From NCBI GenBank assembly GCA_910585545.1, contig CAJUFN010000007.1, forward strand, positions 52,935 through 116,934: DNA of 64,000 nucleotides, written 5' to 3'. Shown here piece by piece: positions 45,748-55,014 of the stretch. Every line of letters begins with the position of its first letter. Position 1 is the stretch's first letter. Under the pieces are notes generated by a model, which had not been told where the DNA came from, made no database searches, and was given only the letters and a program-made list of their open reading frames with translations. This DNA is from an uncultured Lachnospiraceae bacterium. Its GTDB lineage: Bacteria; Bacillota; Clostridia; Lachnospirales; Lachnospiraceae. The translations under genes were made by a program, and so were the position numbers.

Positions 45748-46035
45748 TTAGAAACGTGGGAGATTGCCCAAGTTATCAGCTTTGGTATTATTGGAATCAG
45801 TTCTTAAGTAAGAATTATCTACAACTCTTACATCTTCTCCCTCAACCCAACCTATATAAGGTTTGTAATATTTAGTTTTGGTACAATTGGGGTTTTTGTT
45901 AATGAAATCAATCATTGCCTGTTTACTGCAAACTTCTATAGCTTGCTCTGTTAAAGTGTTTGTCCATTTTAATTTCGAAAGAACTTCGCATCCGTGTAAA
46001 TCTGTTTCGTAATGTACTGCATCTATATAGACCAT
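45748..46035 (-). CDS. DUF3892-domain protein
   Basis: 95 aa. It fits DUF3892: YIDAVHYETDLHGCEVLSKL at the start, SKQAMIDFINKNP and a C-terminal VVDNSYLRTDSN, then KADNLGNLPRF. GGAGG lies 9 nt before the ATG. It is the first gene after the strong promoter at 46182-46210 and is closed by a terminator. Function is unknown; being first in a restriction operon, it could be regulatory or protective. Confidence 0.75.
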   Translation of the reverse strand: MVYIDAVHYETDLHGCEVLSKLKWTNTLTEQAIEVCSKQAMIDFINKNPNCTKTKYYKPYIGWVEGEDVRVVDNSYLRTDSNNTKADNLGNLPRF

Positions 46036-46125
46036 AGTTTAGGTCCTCCTTTTACATTTATTATATTGACAAATGCAGCATCTTTCAGTATACTAGTATT
46101 GCGTTTATAGCATCGAAAGATGTAC

Positions 46126-46162
46126 AGCTCCGTATCCTTACCCAGCGTTTGGATATGGAGCT
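46126..46162 (-). ncRNA. Structured 5' leader of the DUF3892/hsd transcript
   Basis: AGCTCCATATCC and GGATACGGAGCT form a 12-bp stem (one G-T pair) around a 13-nt loop. The transcript from the upstream promoter would carry about 140 nt of leader; a further GAAAGATGC stem partner and an ATACTAGTAT palindrome follow. It matches no riboswitch I know. Confidence 0.4.
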
Positions 46163-46181
46163 TTTCTTATTTGTCATTAAG

Positions 46182-46243
46182 ATTATAACACACAGATACT
46201 TAGTTGTCAAGCAATTTATTTATGTGTAATTAACTTACACATA
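46182..46243 (-). promoter_or_regulatory. Consensus promoter and palindromic operator of the restriction locus
   Basis: TTGACA (46205-46210), exactly 17 bp, TATAAT (46182-46187). Just upstream lies TATGTGTAA-N5-TTACACATA (46221-46243), a perfect inverted repeat suited to a dimeric repressor. The 315-bp gap to the TnpV gene contains no ORF. Confidence 0.8.
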
Positions 46244-46350
46244 ATATTTTAAAACGGTATTTCGCTATTAAATGTCTTTATATTGTATTTTTTAGTGTTA
46301 AACTGTTAAATTGCACATATATCAAGAGGCTGTTACTACATAATTTTTTC

Positions 46351-46722
46351 TTAACAAAAAATATATTCATTAAGTACAATTTCAGTGGCTATGTGTTGGA
46401 TGTTATTCATTTTTTGAACCCATTCCATAGGGCTTTCTGCCTTCATTTTTTCTGTAACATTTTCTTGTCTGGCAAGTGTTTTTACAATATGCTGAAACAT
46501 ATTTTCACCCTGTTCTTCAATCTCAGAAAGATAAGTATACAAATTTTCCGATGTGAGCAGATTGTAATATTTGATTCGGTGGTGATGTTTCAAATATTGC
46601 CTATGACGGTTTGACCATACACCTATATGATATTCTTTTTGGTCCGACAATACCACATTGGGAATCTTATAATCTCCCTCCTGACGATACTCAATACCTT
46701 GTTTTTCAAATATTGTTTTCAT
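46351..46722 (-). CDS. tnpV: Transposon-encoded protein TnpV
   Basis: 123 aa. It matches TnpV of clostridial transposons: EYRQEGDYKIPNVVL, HIGVWSNRHRQYLKHHHRIK, YNLLTSENLYTYL, and PMEWVQKMNNI. Its biochemical role is unknown, but it is a marker of mobilisable elements. It has its own AGGAGG-type site and a CCTCTTGTAAAA repeat downstream. Confidence 0.85.
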   Translation of the reverse strand: MKTIFEKQGIEYRQEGDYKIPNVVLSDQKEYHIGVWSNRHRQYLKHHHRIKYYNLLTSENLYTYLSEIEEQGENMFQHIVKTLARQENVTEKMKAESPMEWVQKMNNIQHIATEIVLNEYIFC

Positions 46723-46832
46723 AGAAAAATCCTCCTGTAATTTGATTGTATTATCATTTTACAAGAGGATTTTAATTTTTACTAATGTGCCGATTGATTA
46801 TGATGCTTCTTATTTATTTTTGTATAATGATA

Positions 46833-48622
46833 TTAAATCCAACCTTTTTTCTTGAACTCTGCAATACGAGCTAAGTCCTCAGCCGATGGTTTGTCCACTT
46901 GAGTTTTGCCTGGAATGTTTAAGTAAGCATTGTTCCAATTTTTGAGAATCTCAGTAATGGAATCAGATACTCTGATATCTCTTTTCATAATTGCATCCAT
47001 ATCCCAATCTTGAACATCTGATGTTCCCATTGCTTTGGTAATCGCAATTTTTGAAGCTGTATATTCTTTCTTTTCCTTACCAAAGTATCCATTTCCAGCA
47101 ACAATATTGAGTTTCTTCTCAAACGGGATTTTGTTGCCAATATGTTCGATCTTCTCTTTTATAATATTCTCTGGAACATCCGGAAAATAATTTGTTTGCC
47201 ACTTTTGCGGAAATATATGTTCAATTTCCCATTTGTTAGGCAACAGCGTATCCTGATGTTCGTAAGCAAGAGTTTTTAGTATCATACGAACCATACTACG
47301 ATTAGGATTTTGTATACGTTCTTCTATCTGGCTAACATCTATTTCTTTGAATTCAAATTTTGGCGTGCTTGATTTTATTATCGCAGAATTCAATTTCAGA
47401 ATATCCGGTTTAACAGCGTTGATGGTAGGAAGCAACAAGTATTTTGTCATCAATTCCATCAATAATTTATTAAAAACAAACCAAATTTCATCTCAAAATC
47501 TACTTCATCACGATAACAAACATAGTATATTACAACAGGATACTTCCAAAACTCATTTGGGTATGATTTAAGTATATCAAGAGACTGTCTGATTTTTATA
47601 TTCTTAGACCAATCCTCGTTCTCTATTTCTTCCCCTTTATTTATAACTTTCCACAGATTGAGAATTACAAATAATGTATCCAAGAGACCGTTTTTATACA
47701 GTCTTTCAAATTTATTTGCAGAATAATACTTTCTAACACCAGGTGTAGTTGTTTTTATATCTTTTTCCAATGCACGAAGATAGAACATATTATAATAAAA
47801 AAGCTGTTGTATGCTTTCTTCTGCATCAGTTGCTTGTTCATCTAAATCTTTCCATCGGTCTATAAAATCTTTTTTCTCATATGAATCTAATTGATTATAG
47901 ATTTTTGCTTTAAAAATATCTGCATCTGAAAGAGGCAACCCCCTATCATTCAATGTTGAGAAAATTGTTAATGCAGTATCTTGAGTATCTGCAGTAATTG
48001 GAAGCAGGATTGCTTGATTCAATAAAGCGTAAATGAACTGATATACCATTAATGGATTTTCTATGGAATGTTTGTCAAATAACTCCTGAAAATATCTGTA
48101 ATTCTTTGAATAATTATCCTTAGCATTCTCGTCAGCTTTTCCTGTTTCTAAAATTGAACGTAATATTTCATTTCCTTCATTGTTAACAACACGAGATGTT
48201 AAAAGAATATTCTTAAAATCAACGGTACCGGTCAATTTATTAGTTCTCCAAATAGCCGGTTCAATCTTTCCGATAAAGTTATTAGCTTCCGGAGTTCTTT
48301 CGGAGGCAGGTGTTACAACTAACTTTGTATAAATTGCTCTGAGTAAAAGAAACAATGACGTAATACGTTGCTGTCCGTCTATAATTTCTTGCTCACCATC
48401 TTCATTTTCATAAGCCACAATACTTCCAAGAAAATACGAACCTTCTCGTTCAGTGCCACCACTTATAGCTGTAAATTCCCATAAATCTTCAAAAAGCGTT
48501 TCCACCTGTTCATCAGTCCAGGCATAAGGGCGCTGATATTCCGGAATTACAAACGATTTTGTTTTTCCACTTCCCAAAAGTGCCTCTACACTTTGCTTAT
48601 TAACTTCTATCGTTGTAGGCAT
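46833..48622 (-). pseudogene. GmrSD-type (DUF262/DUF1524) type IV restriction enzyme, frameshifted
   Basis: The 5' part (47459-48622) is DUF262 with IPEYQRPYAWTDEQ and IIDGQQRITSL, the NTPase-like GmrS half. The 3' part (46833-47462) is DUF1524 with the His-Me nuclease motif WEIEHIFPQKW, the GmrD half. The first frame ends at FGLFLINY-stop. Adding one base in the A/T run at 47469-47476 restores a continuous FGLFLNKLLMELMTKYLLLP. So a single-base deletion split one gene. It may still be active if translation re-initiates at the overlapping ATG (ATGA at 47459-47462). Confidence 0.8.
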
Positions 48623-48671
48623 AAATTCCCCCCTTAATCTTTAAATCTTTTAAGCTAAAATTTAATTAAAA

Positions 48672-50624
48672 CTAAATCATCTTAAAATACTTAAGTGCAT
48701 CCTCAATCATCTTCTCTTTTTCAGGTGGGCATTTTGGCTGTTTCGAATCCTCGGACTTTGCCTTATTATAGTTCTCACGTTCTATAATCCCATGATTGTC
48801 TTTTATCTGAGCAATGTACAAATTAGTTACTTTCGTATCATATTTATCAACAATATATTGCTTGATTTTTTCGTATGTCGCTTTCGCTTCCGCAGCCGTT
48901 AAATCAAGCTCGTCCATATCAATTTTCAAGTCGACATGTGCATCGGGAGTTTTTCTAACCAACTGAACAACCGTCTCCACATGTTCACCGTTGTCCAAAC
49001 CTATACTTAAATCATTTTCAATAATCGGCAGCTTAAACCGAATTGATTTAAGCCACTGACCATTGGGTTTACGTTCCTCATAAATCTGTATTTCTGCAAT
49101 CAACGCTTCGATAAGCTGTCGCCGTTCCACATCGTTCATAGCGAAATACAATTTGTCAAAATAAATCAATACCTTGTAAATATTATCTCCTGTGATTTTC
49201 TCGGCTTCGATGGATGTCTTTTTGGCTCTGGCATCCATCAACTGCGATTCCAGTTCTTCTATTTTATCATACATCCGATAAAGCCTGTCATCAAGGTCTG
49301 CCTTTCTTCTAATATAATGTCTGTCATCGGGATTAAGGTTATCAATTTCCTCAATCAGCTTCGATTTGATAGCGTAATCTTGACGGAGCTGTTTTTCATA
49401 ATTGGTTATCTCTTGGTCTATGGCGGTCGTATCAACTTTCATGTTGATTTTTTCCTGCATCATTGCCGCAAAATGGGGATTACTGACCAGCTTTACTATC
49501 ACTTCGGCTACGGCATCGTCCAGAAGTTCTTCCCGTATCTGCTTTCTGTAATCGCATTTATGCCCCCGCTGCATACCACGGTGTTTACACCCATAATAGA
49601 AGAAATCCTTGTATTTCGTTCCGTCCTTTTTGTATTTGATGCTCTTGTTCCCATACATCCCCGCTCCGCATATGGGACACTTCACAATCCCAGAAAGCAG
49701 GTGCGTCCGCTCGTTTTTCCCTTTATTGACATGTTCATACTTCTTCGCCTGTGCAATCAGTTTTGCCTGCGCCGCATTCCAGACATCTTCTGGAATAATA
49801 GCTTCATGCAGTCCGTCTACCAAAAGAAAATTTTCCTGCTCCACGAGATGGTATTCATTCCGTGTCCCGTGGACTTTTTCTGTTTTCCTGCGTCCATAAG
49901 CAATTTTACCGCAATAAACTGGATTTTTCAATATCAGTCGGACTAAGTGGGCATCAAAAAGAGGGTTCTTCCCATTCTGACGCTGTATCTTGCGGATGCC
50001 GTGATTTTCCAGATATTTTGAAATCCCGTTTGAGCCAATATCCGTACTCACATACTGGTCATAGATGGTTCGGATTGCAACCGCTTCTTCTTCGTTAATT
50101 TCCAACTTGCCATTTACGAGCTGGTATCCATATGGCGCAAATCCGCCGTTCCATTTCCCCTCTCTGGCTTTCTGGATTCTGCCCTCCATTGTCTGGACAC
50201 GGATATTCTCACGCTCAATTTCAGCTACCGCCGACAAAACGGAAATCATAAGCTTGCCCGCATCTTTGGACGAGTCAATCCCATCCTCCACGCAGATTAG
50301 GTTCACGCCGAAGTCCTGCATGACCTGCAACGTGGAAAGGACATCTGCCGCATTTCTCCCAAAACGGGACAGCTTGAATACCAAGACATACGATATGTCG
50401 TCTTTTCCTGACTTCACATCCTCCATCATCTGTCTGAATTGCATACGCCCCTCAATGGATTTGCCCGATTTCCCTGCATCCTCATACTCGCCTACAATTT
50501 CATAGTCATTGAAATCTGCATACGCTTTCATCCTTGACCTCTGTGCGTCCAGTGAATAACCGTCAATCTGCATGGCGGTGGAAACCCTCTTATAAGTGTA
50601 AACCTTAATTTTTTCTTTCTTCAT
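48672..50624 (-). CDS. Large serine recombinase of an integrative element
   Basis: 650 aa, full length. The catalytic domain (1-150) has nucleophile Ser15 in YKRVST, then DAGKSGKSIEGR and KLSRFGRNAAD. The recombinase domain follows (GKWNGGFAPYGYQL), then a zinc ribbon with CPICGAGMYG, YYGC and KCDYR, and a long coiled coil (about 390-470). This is the TndX/TnpX type that excises and integrates clostridial elements. Its first 245 residues are repeated almost exactly at 54262-55014. Confidence 0.95.
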   Translation of the reverse strand: MKKEKIKVYTYKRVSTAMQIDGYSLDAQRSRMKAYADFNDYEIVGEYEDAGKSGKSIEGRMQFRQMMEDVKSGKDDISYVLVFKLSRFGRNAADVLSTLQVMQDFGVNLICVEDGIDSSKDAGKLMISVLSAVAEIERENIRVQTMEGRIQKAREGKWNGGFAPYGYQLVNGKLEINEEEAVAIRTIYDQYVSTDIGSNGISKYLENHGIRKIQRQNGKNPLFDAHLVRLILKNPVYCGKIAYGRRKTEKVHGTRNEYHLVEQENFLLVDGLHEAIIPEDVWNAAQAKLIAQAKKYEHVNKGKNERTHLLSGIVKCPICGAGMYGNKSIKYKKDGTKYKDFFYYGCKHRGMQRGHKCDYRKQIREELLDDAVAEVIVKLVSNPHFAAMMQEKINMKVDTTAIDQEITNYEKQLRQDYAIKSKLIEEIDNLNPDDRHYIRRKADLDDRLYRMYDKIEELESQLMDARAKKTSIEAEKITGDNIYKVLIYFDKLYFAMNDVERRQLIEALIAEIQIYEERKPNGQWLKSIRFKLPIIENDLSIGLDNGEHVETVVQLVRKTPDAHVDLKIDMDELDLTAAEAKATYEKIKQYIVDKYDTKVTNLYIAQIKDNHGIIERENYNKAKSEDSKQPKCPPEKEKMIEDALKYFKMI

Positions 50625-50642
50625 AATAACAGCAACTCCTTT

Positions 50643-50861
50643 TCAAACCAAAACCGTGGCATTTATTTTCTGCACCAAAAATTGTATCAGCGATTCTCTG
50701 AAACAACAAATGTGCGATTTGGGGGGAATTTTTGAGTCGCTACTACATTCCCTGTTGTGGCTACTATCGGGCATATCGTCTATGCCAAGCTCCGAAGCAT
50801 ATTTTGCTATCATATTCGCCAACAGGTCATACAAACCGTTCCATTCATCTCCAATGAGCAT
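50643..50861 (-). CDS. Small element protein (copy 1)
   Basis: Up to 72 aa starting MLIGDEWNGLYDLLANMIAK, then YASELGIDDMPD. The first 32 residues are about 85% identical to the small protein at 55076-55249, so this part is under selection or recently duplicated; the C-termini differ by frame. It lies between a mazF remnant and the recombinase. Function is unknown. Confidence 0.45.
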   Translation of the reverse strand: MLIGDEWNGLYDLLANMIAKYASELGIDDMPDSSHNRECSSDSKIPPKSHICCFRESLIQFLVQKINATVLV

Positions 50862-50884
50862 ATTCCGACATACCCCCTTTATTT

Positions 50885-50995
50885 TTGTGTTAATGCAATA
50901 CTAATGGCAAGAGCCTTATAAACTCTTGCCATTTATTATTGGGCATTGTACCTATATGATTTTTAAGTCCTTGCTTATCAATTAACCATACCCAC
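50885..50995 (-). pseudogene. MazF/PemK C-terminal remnant
   Basis: This stretch aligns with the 3' end of the intact mazF-like gene at 55267-55623 (for example GGGCATTGTACC and AATGGCAAGAGCCTT are shared) but the frame is broken and the 5' two thirds are absent. It marks the edge of the duplicated recombinase segment. Confidence 0.6.
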
Positions 50996-51023
50996 TTAAG
51001 TATTATAATATTGTATATTAGAA

Positions 51024-51512
51024 TTATATATTCATTGAATCTTTAAACGAAATAGAACTTTCATATCGTTTTATTTCATTTAATAATTTTTTTAATTGTA
51101 TGTAAACATTTTGAATATTCATATATACTGCATCATAACTATATATTTCATTTGACACAGCTTTGATAACCGCTTCCATAGATAGTGTAAAATTCTTGTC
51201 ATATTTAATGTTTGTTTCAGTCCAGTTTATTTTACTAAAAAGAGATGCTATTTCCCTGTCAATTACTATTTTATTCTCAAGTATTAGTGAAACCACAATT
51301 GGATAACCTAAAATACCCTTATTATATGACATATTATCATTTGAGGCATAGCCATCATCATAAATTGTCACTGTATATTGCTTTGAATAATCTGATGAAA
51401 AGACAATGAGTCTTCCCCCATCCTCCCTTTTATAACGTTCGTCAATTAGTGCTGTATATGCTTCGGGAATCTTAATAATATGTGGTATTTTCCATTTTTT
51501 TGCTTCTTTCAT
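51024..51512 (-). CDS. Unknown 162-aa protein of the RtcB-like cassette
   Basis: A soluble mixed alpha/beta protein without membrane segments. Notable stretches are GGRLIVFSSDYSKQYTV, YASNDNMSYNKGILGYPIVV and a helical C-terminus. The SNDN-x-Y-x5-GYPI pattern looks like a conserved motif, but I cannot name a family. It is the last gene of the three-gene cassette, 165 bp after the membrane protein; that gap has a possible hairpin only. AT content is higher than in neighbouring core genes. Confidence 0.55.
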   Translation of the reverse strand: MKEAKKWKIPHIIKIPEAYTALIDERYKREDGGRLIVFSSDYSKQYTVTIYDDGYASNDNMSYNKGILGYPIVVSLILENKIVIDREIASLFSKINWTETNIKYDKNFTLSMEAVIKAVSNEIYSYDAVYMNIQNVYIQLKKLLNEIKRYESSISFKDSMNI

Positions 51513-51677
51513 AACTACCTCCTTATACTAAATTTTTCAAAAGTATTAACTAAAATGCTATGGCGTTACTGCCCTTTCCAAAGCATCTATAATACTTCTT
51601 CATAATCCATTGAATAATATACTATTTATTTTTTTCCAAATGTAAATCTTTTTTTGGGCTTTTCCTTTTTGGGTGTA

Positions 51678-53057
51678 TCAATATGGTTTGGTCACCTCAT
51701 GTGTCAAATCACAATTATCTCGAAGTTCATGGAATTGTCGTAAATAGGATTCCATTCTTTCCTTATCTTCTTCACCTTCGCATACAAATCCCGGTCTTTT
51801 ATCGGAAGCCTCAAATAAAACTGTCTGCCATATATACATCTTTGTTTCTTCTGTTACCTGCTTTTCACAATTAAATGCATACATCGTGTAAGGATACATA
51901 AAATCCGAAATATATATTCTAAGCTCTCCCTCTTTTTTCATATCAATCAATCTATTAATTGCTTCCTTATGCACAACAATGTCTCCTTCAATATCATTTC
52001 TATTGCTTGAGGATCGTCTTGCACACATTTTAGTGCTTTCTCCATCTGGGTCTGTAAGAATAATGTCTATTTTCACTCCCCTATTTAACAGTTGACGATA
52101 ACAACTTCCTAATGTACGAAGCATACGTCCTTGACTAAGTCCAATAACAGCAACGTAGTTGCTATTTTCAATATCATTGTAAAACTCCGGTGAAAGGTTT
52201 GTATACGATTGTGTAAAAAACTCCTTTGTTGATATACTTTTCCGAAGTTGCTCATATGTATAATGATACTTCTCAATTACTTGTAAATAATTATCATACT
52301 TTTCATAAAAAGACTGAGATTTTGAATCTTCAACAATAATAGTTGGCGTTCTTTCAGGATTCTCAAGCATATACGGAGTTACAATCATATATTTACCCGA
52401 TTTGATAATTAAACTAGTTGGTATTGTAATACTAAACCATATATGTATTTTATCTTTTACATCCTTATATTTATCATCTTTCAAATCCTTTTCAAAAAAT
52501 TTATATGTTCTAAGTATTCTTTGTTGAAGTTCATTCTCTTCTGTTTTTTCTTCAACCTGATTAATTCTTGCAATCTCTCTATCAAATGGATTCGCAAGGA
52601 TAATAAAAACATCATATTTATTTTCATTACAAAGCTTATATAATAGGTTACGCATTTTCACATCTTCAAAAAAACTATAAAACGAAATGCCAACAAAAAA
52701 CACTTTCTTATCATCTTTAGCTTGATTAAAAAAATGTTCCCATTCCATAGATTTTAAATATGTTTGAGCATCTTTATTTGTAAATACAGTCCGATATCCT
52801 TCCTCAAACGTCAAAACACCAAAATCATCTTTTTTTTCAGCATAATCGTTCTCCAAAATATCTTCTTTCGTCATATAAATAGCCAATATAGTTGAAACAA
52901 AAGCAGAAATAGCCATTGCTGTTATCTCTTTTAACGTATTTTTATTTTGTATCAACGCATATGCAAACACACTCCCCATAACCACTGTTATTATAATCAA
53001 TCTAAAAAGCGTTGCCCGACGTCTTGCTATTCTTTTCTTTAGTGTTAATCTATCCAT
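51678..53057 (-). CDS. Two-TM protein with tandem PLD-like domains
   Basis: 459 aa. Basic N-terminus, then helices at about 17-37 and 44-62. The cytoplasmic part has two alpha/beta domains. Domain 1 (about 75-265) shows KKVFFVGISFYSFF and VFIILANPFD. Domain 2 (about 290-455) shows NYVAVIGLSQGRMLRTL and VKIDIILTDPDGES. Strand followed by helix and DP/PFD turns recall phospholipase D-like folds, but no complete HxKx4D motif is present. It is therefore a degenerate or sensor-type PLD protein at the membrane. It lies 53 bp after the RtcB-like gene. Confidence 0.6.
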   Translation of the reverse strand: MDRLTLKKRIARRRATLFRLIIITVVMGSVFAYALIQNKNTLKEITAMAISAFVSTILAIYMTKEDILENDYAEKKDDFGVLTFEEGYRTVFTNKDAQTYLKSMEWEHFFNQAKDDKKVFFVGISFYSFFEDVKMRNLLYKLCNENKYDVFIILANPFDREIARINQVEEKTEENELQQRILRTYKFFEKDLKDDKYKDVKDKIHIWFSITIPTSLIIKSGKYMIVTPYMLENPERTPTIIVEDSKSQSFYEKYDNYLQVIEKYHYTYEQLRKSISTKEFFTQSYTNLSPEFYNDIENSNYVAVIGLSQGRMLRTLGSCYRQLLNRGVKIDIILTDPDGESTKMCARRSSSNRNDIEGDIVVHKEAINRLIDMKKEGELRIYISDFMYPYTMYAFNCEKQVTEETKMYIWQTVLFEASDKRPGFVCEGEEDKERMESYLRQFHELRDNCDLTHEVTKPY

Positions 53058-53110
53058 CTGTCCAACCTCCTCTTAAAACTTATCCAAGGAATTCCATCGT
53101 TATTAAAGAC

Positions 53111-54196
53111 CTACAAATATTGTTGAATACCAGATGCCGACATGCAGATTTTTTGAGATAATCTTTTAAAAATCGTTCCCTCTAATTCGGCTTTATAATA
53201 CTCATAAAAATAATTTTCCCCACCAATTCTTTCATAATCACGATAAACCAAATTGGGAAGTCTGTAAAAATTATCGTTTGACAAAATATCAAACGACTCG
53301 CCTCCCATAAAAAATTGTCTATTATCAAAATCACAACAAATGTTTAAAGGCTTTATCATATGTTTTCCCCATCCATGTGGAACAATATATTTACCATCTT
53401 CAGTTTGTTTGGAACATTTTGATATCCTAAATATATCAATAAAATATGATGGCTTACTAAAAATTGGAAATACACTATTTTTGTCCAATGTATAACAACC
53501 AATTTTTATGGAATTGTCATTGTCCATTCCGTAATGATGAAAATGTTCTACATTAACAATATTTATATTCAATTCTTTCAGTATACTATAAGCAATATTT
53601 TCATGTCTAATTTCGTTATATTGATTTAGAAATTTTGCAGTATTCCTAAACAAAACGGCTTCTTTTCCATTGATATATCGAAAATATTTTTTTTCATTTT
53701 GATATACTTTAATTTTATCGTAATACCAATTCCCCTTTATTGGATATAACCCATTATACCCCTTCGTAAATTCTTTTGCGGTTGAATGCATTATAAGATA
53801 ATATTCTTCATCTTCATCAACACATAAGGAAATAAAATGATTCCCTCTATCAAAGTTCATTAAATATGAGCCGTCTTTCCATATGCTATTAATATTTTTC
53901 AATCTATCAATATACTTAGGCTCATCAAATTCTTCTATCTTTCCTAACAAAAAAACACTTGCCGAACAACAATTAACAGTCGTATCTACAGGAATTATCG
54001 GTTCTTTACAGTGCCAATAAACATATACTCCTGTCGGGAATCCTCCTGCAAGACGGTCAACATCATATGGGACACCTAAATCTAAGGAATCAATTATTCG
54101 AAAATCTGCATTTTTATCAAAACACTGCAATGCCCTCGTAGCAATCTCTTGTGTCTCATTTATATATTTCAGTAATTCACGATACGTATTATCCAT
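53111..54196 (-). CDS. Divergent RtcB-like protein (putative RNA ligase)
   Basis: 361 aa. No close family is recognised, but RtcB landmarks appear in the right order: VDTTVNCCSA (Cys76/77, cf. VDIGCGM), FDRGNHFISL (Asn119, His120, cf. GGGNHFIE), MHSTAKEF (His137, cf. HSGSRG), VEHFHHYG (His218/220, cf. HN), FPIFSKPSYFI (cf. IPGSMGxxSYI) and VPHGWGKHM (His274, cf. SHGAGRxMSR, the guanylated His). RtcB is about 400 aa and joins 3'-phosphate or cyclic-phosphate RNA ends. Activity here is inferred; the family could also be a non-ligase relative. First gene of the cassette. Confidence 0.6.
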   Translation of the reverse strand: MDNTYRELLKYINETQEIATRALQCFDKNADFRIIDSLDLGVPYDVDRLAGGFPTGVYVYWHCKEPIIPVDTTVNCCSASVFLLGKIEEFDEPKYIDRLKNINSIWKDGSYLMNFDRGNHFISLCVDEDEEYYLIMHSTAKEFTKGYNGLYPIKGNWYYDKIKVYQNEKKYFRYINGKEAVLFRNTAKFLNQYNEIRHENIAYSILKELNINIVNVEHFHHYGMDNDNSIKIGCYTLDKNSVFPIFSKPSYFIDIFRISKCSKQTEDGKYIVPHGWGKHMIKPLNICCDFDNRQFFMGGESFDILSNDNFYRLPNLVYRDYERIGGENYFYEYYKAELEGTIFKRLSQKICMSASGIQQYL

Positions 54197-54261
54197 ATAT
54201 TTATCTCCGTTTTTGATTAATCTGCCGAACTATTTCTTAAATCATGTATAATAATTAGCTT

Positions 54262-55014
54262 TCATGCTAATTTTTTCCTGCGTCCATAAACTATTTTACC
54301 GCAATAGACTGGATTTTTCAATATCAGTCGGACTAAGTGGGCATCAAAAAGAGGGTTCTTCCCATTCTGACGCTGTATCTTGCGGATGCCGTGATTTTCC
54401 AGATATTTTGAAATCCCGTTTGAGCCAATATCCGTACTCACATACTGGTCATAGATGGTTCGGATTGCAACCGCTTCTTCTTCGTTAATTTCCAACTTGC
54501 CATTTACGAGCTGGTATCCATATGGCGCAAATCCGCCGTTCCATTTCCCCTCTCTGGCTTTCTGGATTCTGCCCTCCATTGTCTGGACACGGATATTCTC
54601 ACGCTCAATTTCAGCTACCGCCGACAAAACGGAAATCATCAGCCTGCCCGCATCTTTGGACGAATCAATCCCGTCCTCCACGCAGATTAGGTTCACGCCG
54701 AAGTCCTGCATGACCTGCAAAGTGGAAAGGACGTCTGCCGCATTTCTCCCAAAACGAGATAACTTGAATACCAAGACATACGAGATGTTGTCTTTTCCCG
54801 ACTTCACATCCTCCATCATCTGTCTGAATTGCATACGTCCCTCAATGGATTTGCCCGATTTCCCCGCATCCTCATACTCGCCTACAATTTCATAATCATT
54901 GAAATCTGCATACGCTTTCATCCTTGACCTCTGTGCGTCCAGTGAATAACCGTCAATCTGCATGGCGGTGGAAACCCTCTTATACGTGTAAACCTTTATT
55001 CTTTCTTTGTTCAT
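54262..55014 (-). pseudogene. Serine recombinase N-terminal fragment (copy 2)
   Basis: 250 codons. The first 247 residues differ from the full recombinase at 48672-50624 by only about five or six changes (e.g. KKEK/NKER, DDIS/DNIS, GKLM/GRLM). It ends at GRRKKLA, where homology stops at about 54269 and cassette sequence begins. Catalytic Ser and the start of the recombinase domain remain, but the zinc ribbon and coiled coil are gone, so it should not recombine DNA. Confidence 0.9.

Noticed and set aside
46126..46162. T-box or known riboswitch in the DUF3892 leader
   Set aside because: No T-box sequence, specifier loop or other known aptamer core can be recognised, and the downstream genes are not metabolic.
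46270..46330. TTTTTAGTGTTAAACTG as a fourth copy of the transposon-end repeat
   Set aside because: Only about ten bases match, all in AT-rich sequence; probably chance.
49317..49946. 209-codon plus-strand frame
   Set aside because: Antisense to the full serine recombinase, and similar shadows recur opposite the recombinase fragment, which only reflects the duplicated coding strand.
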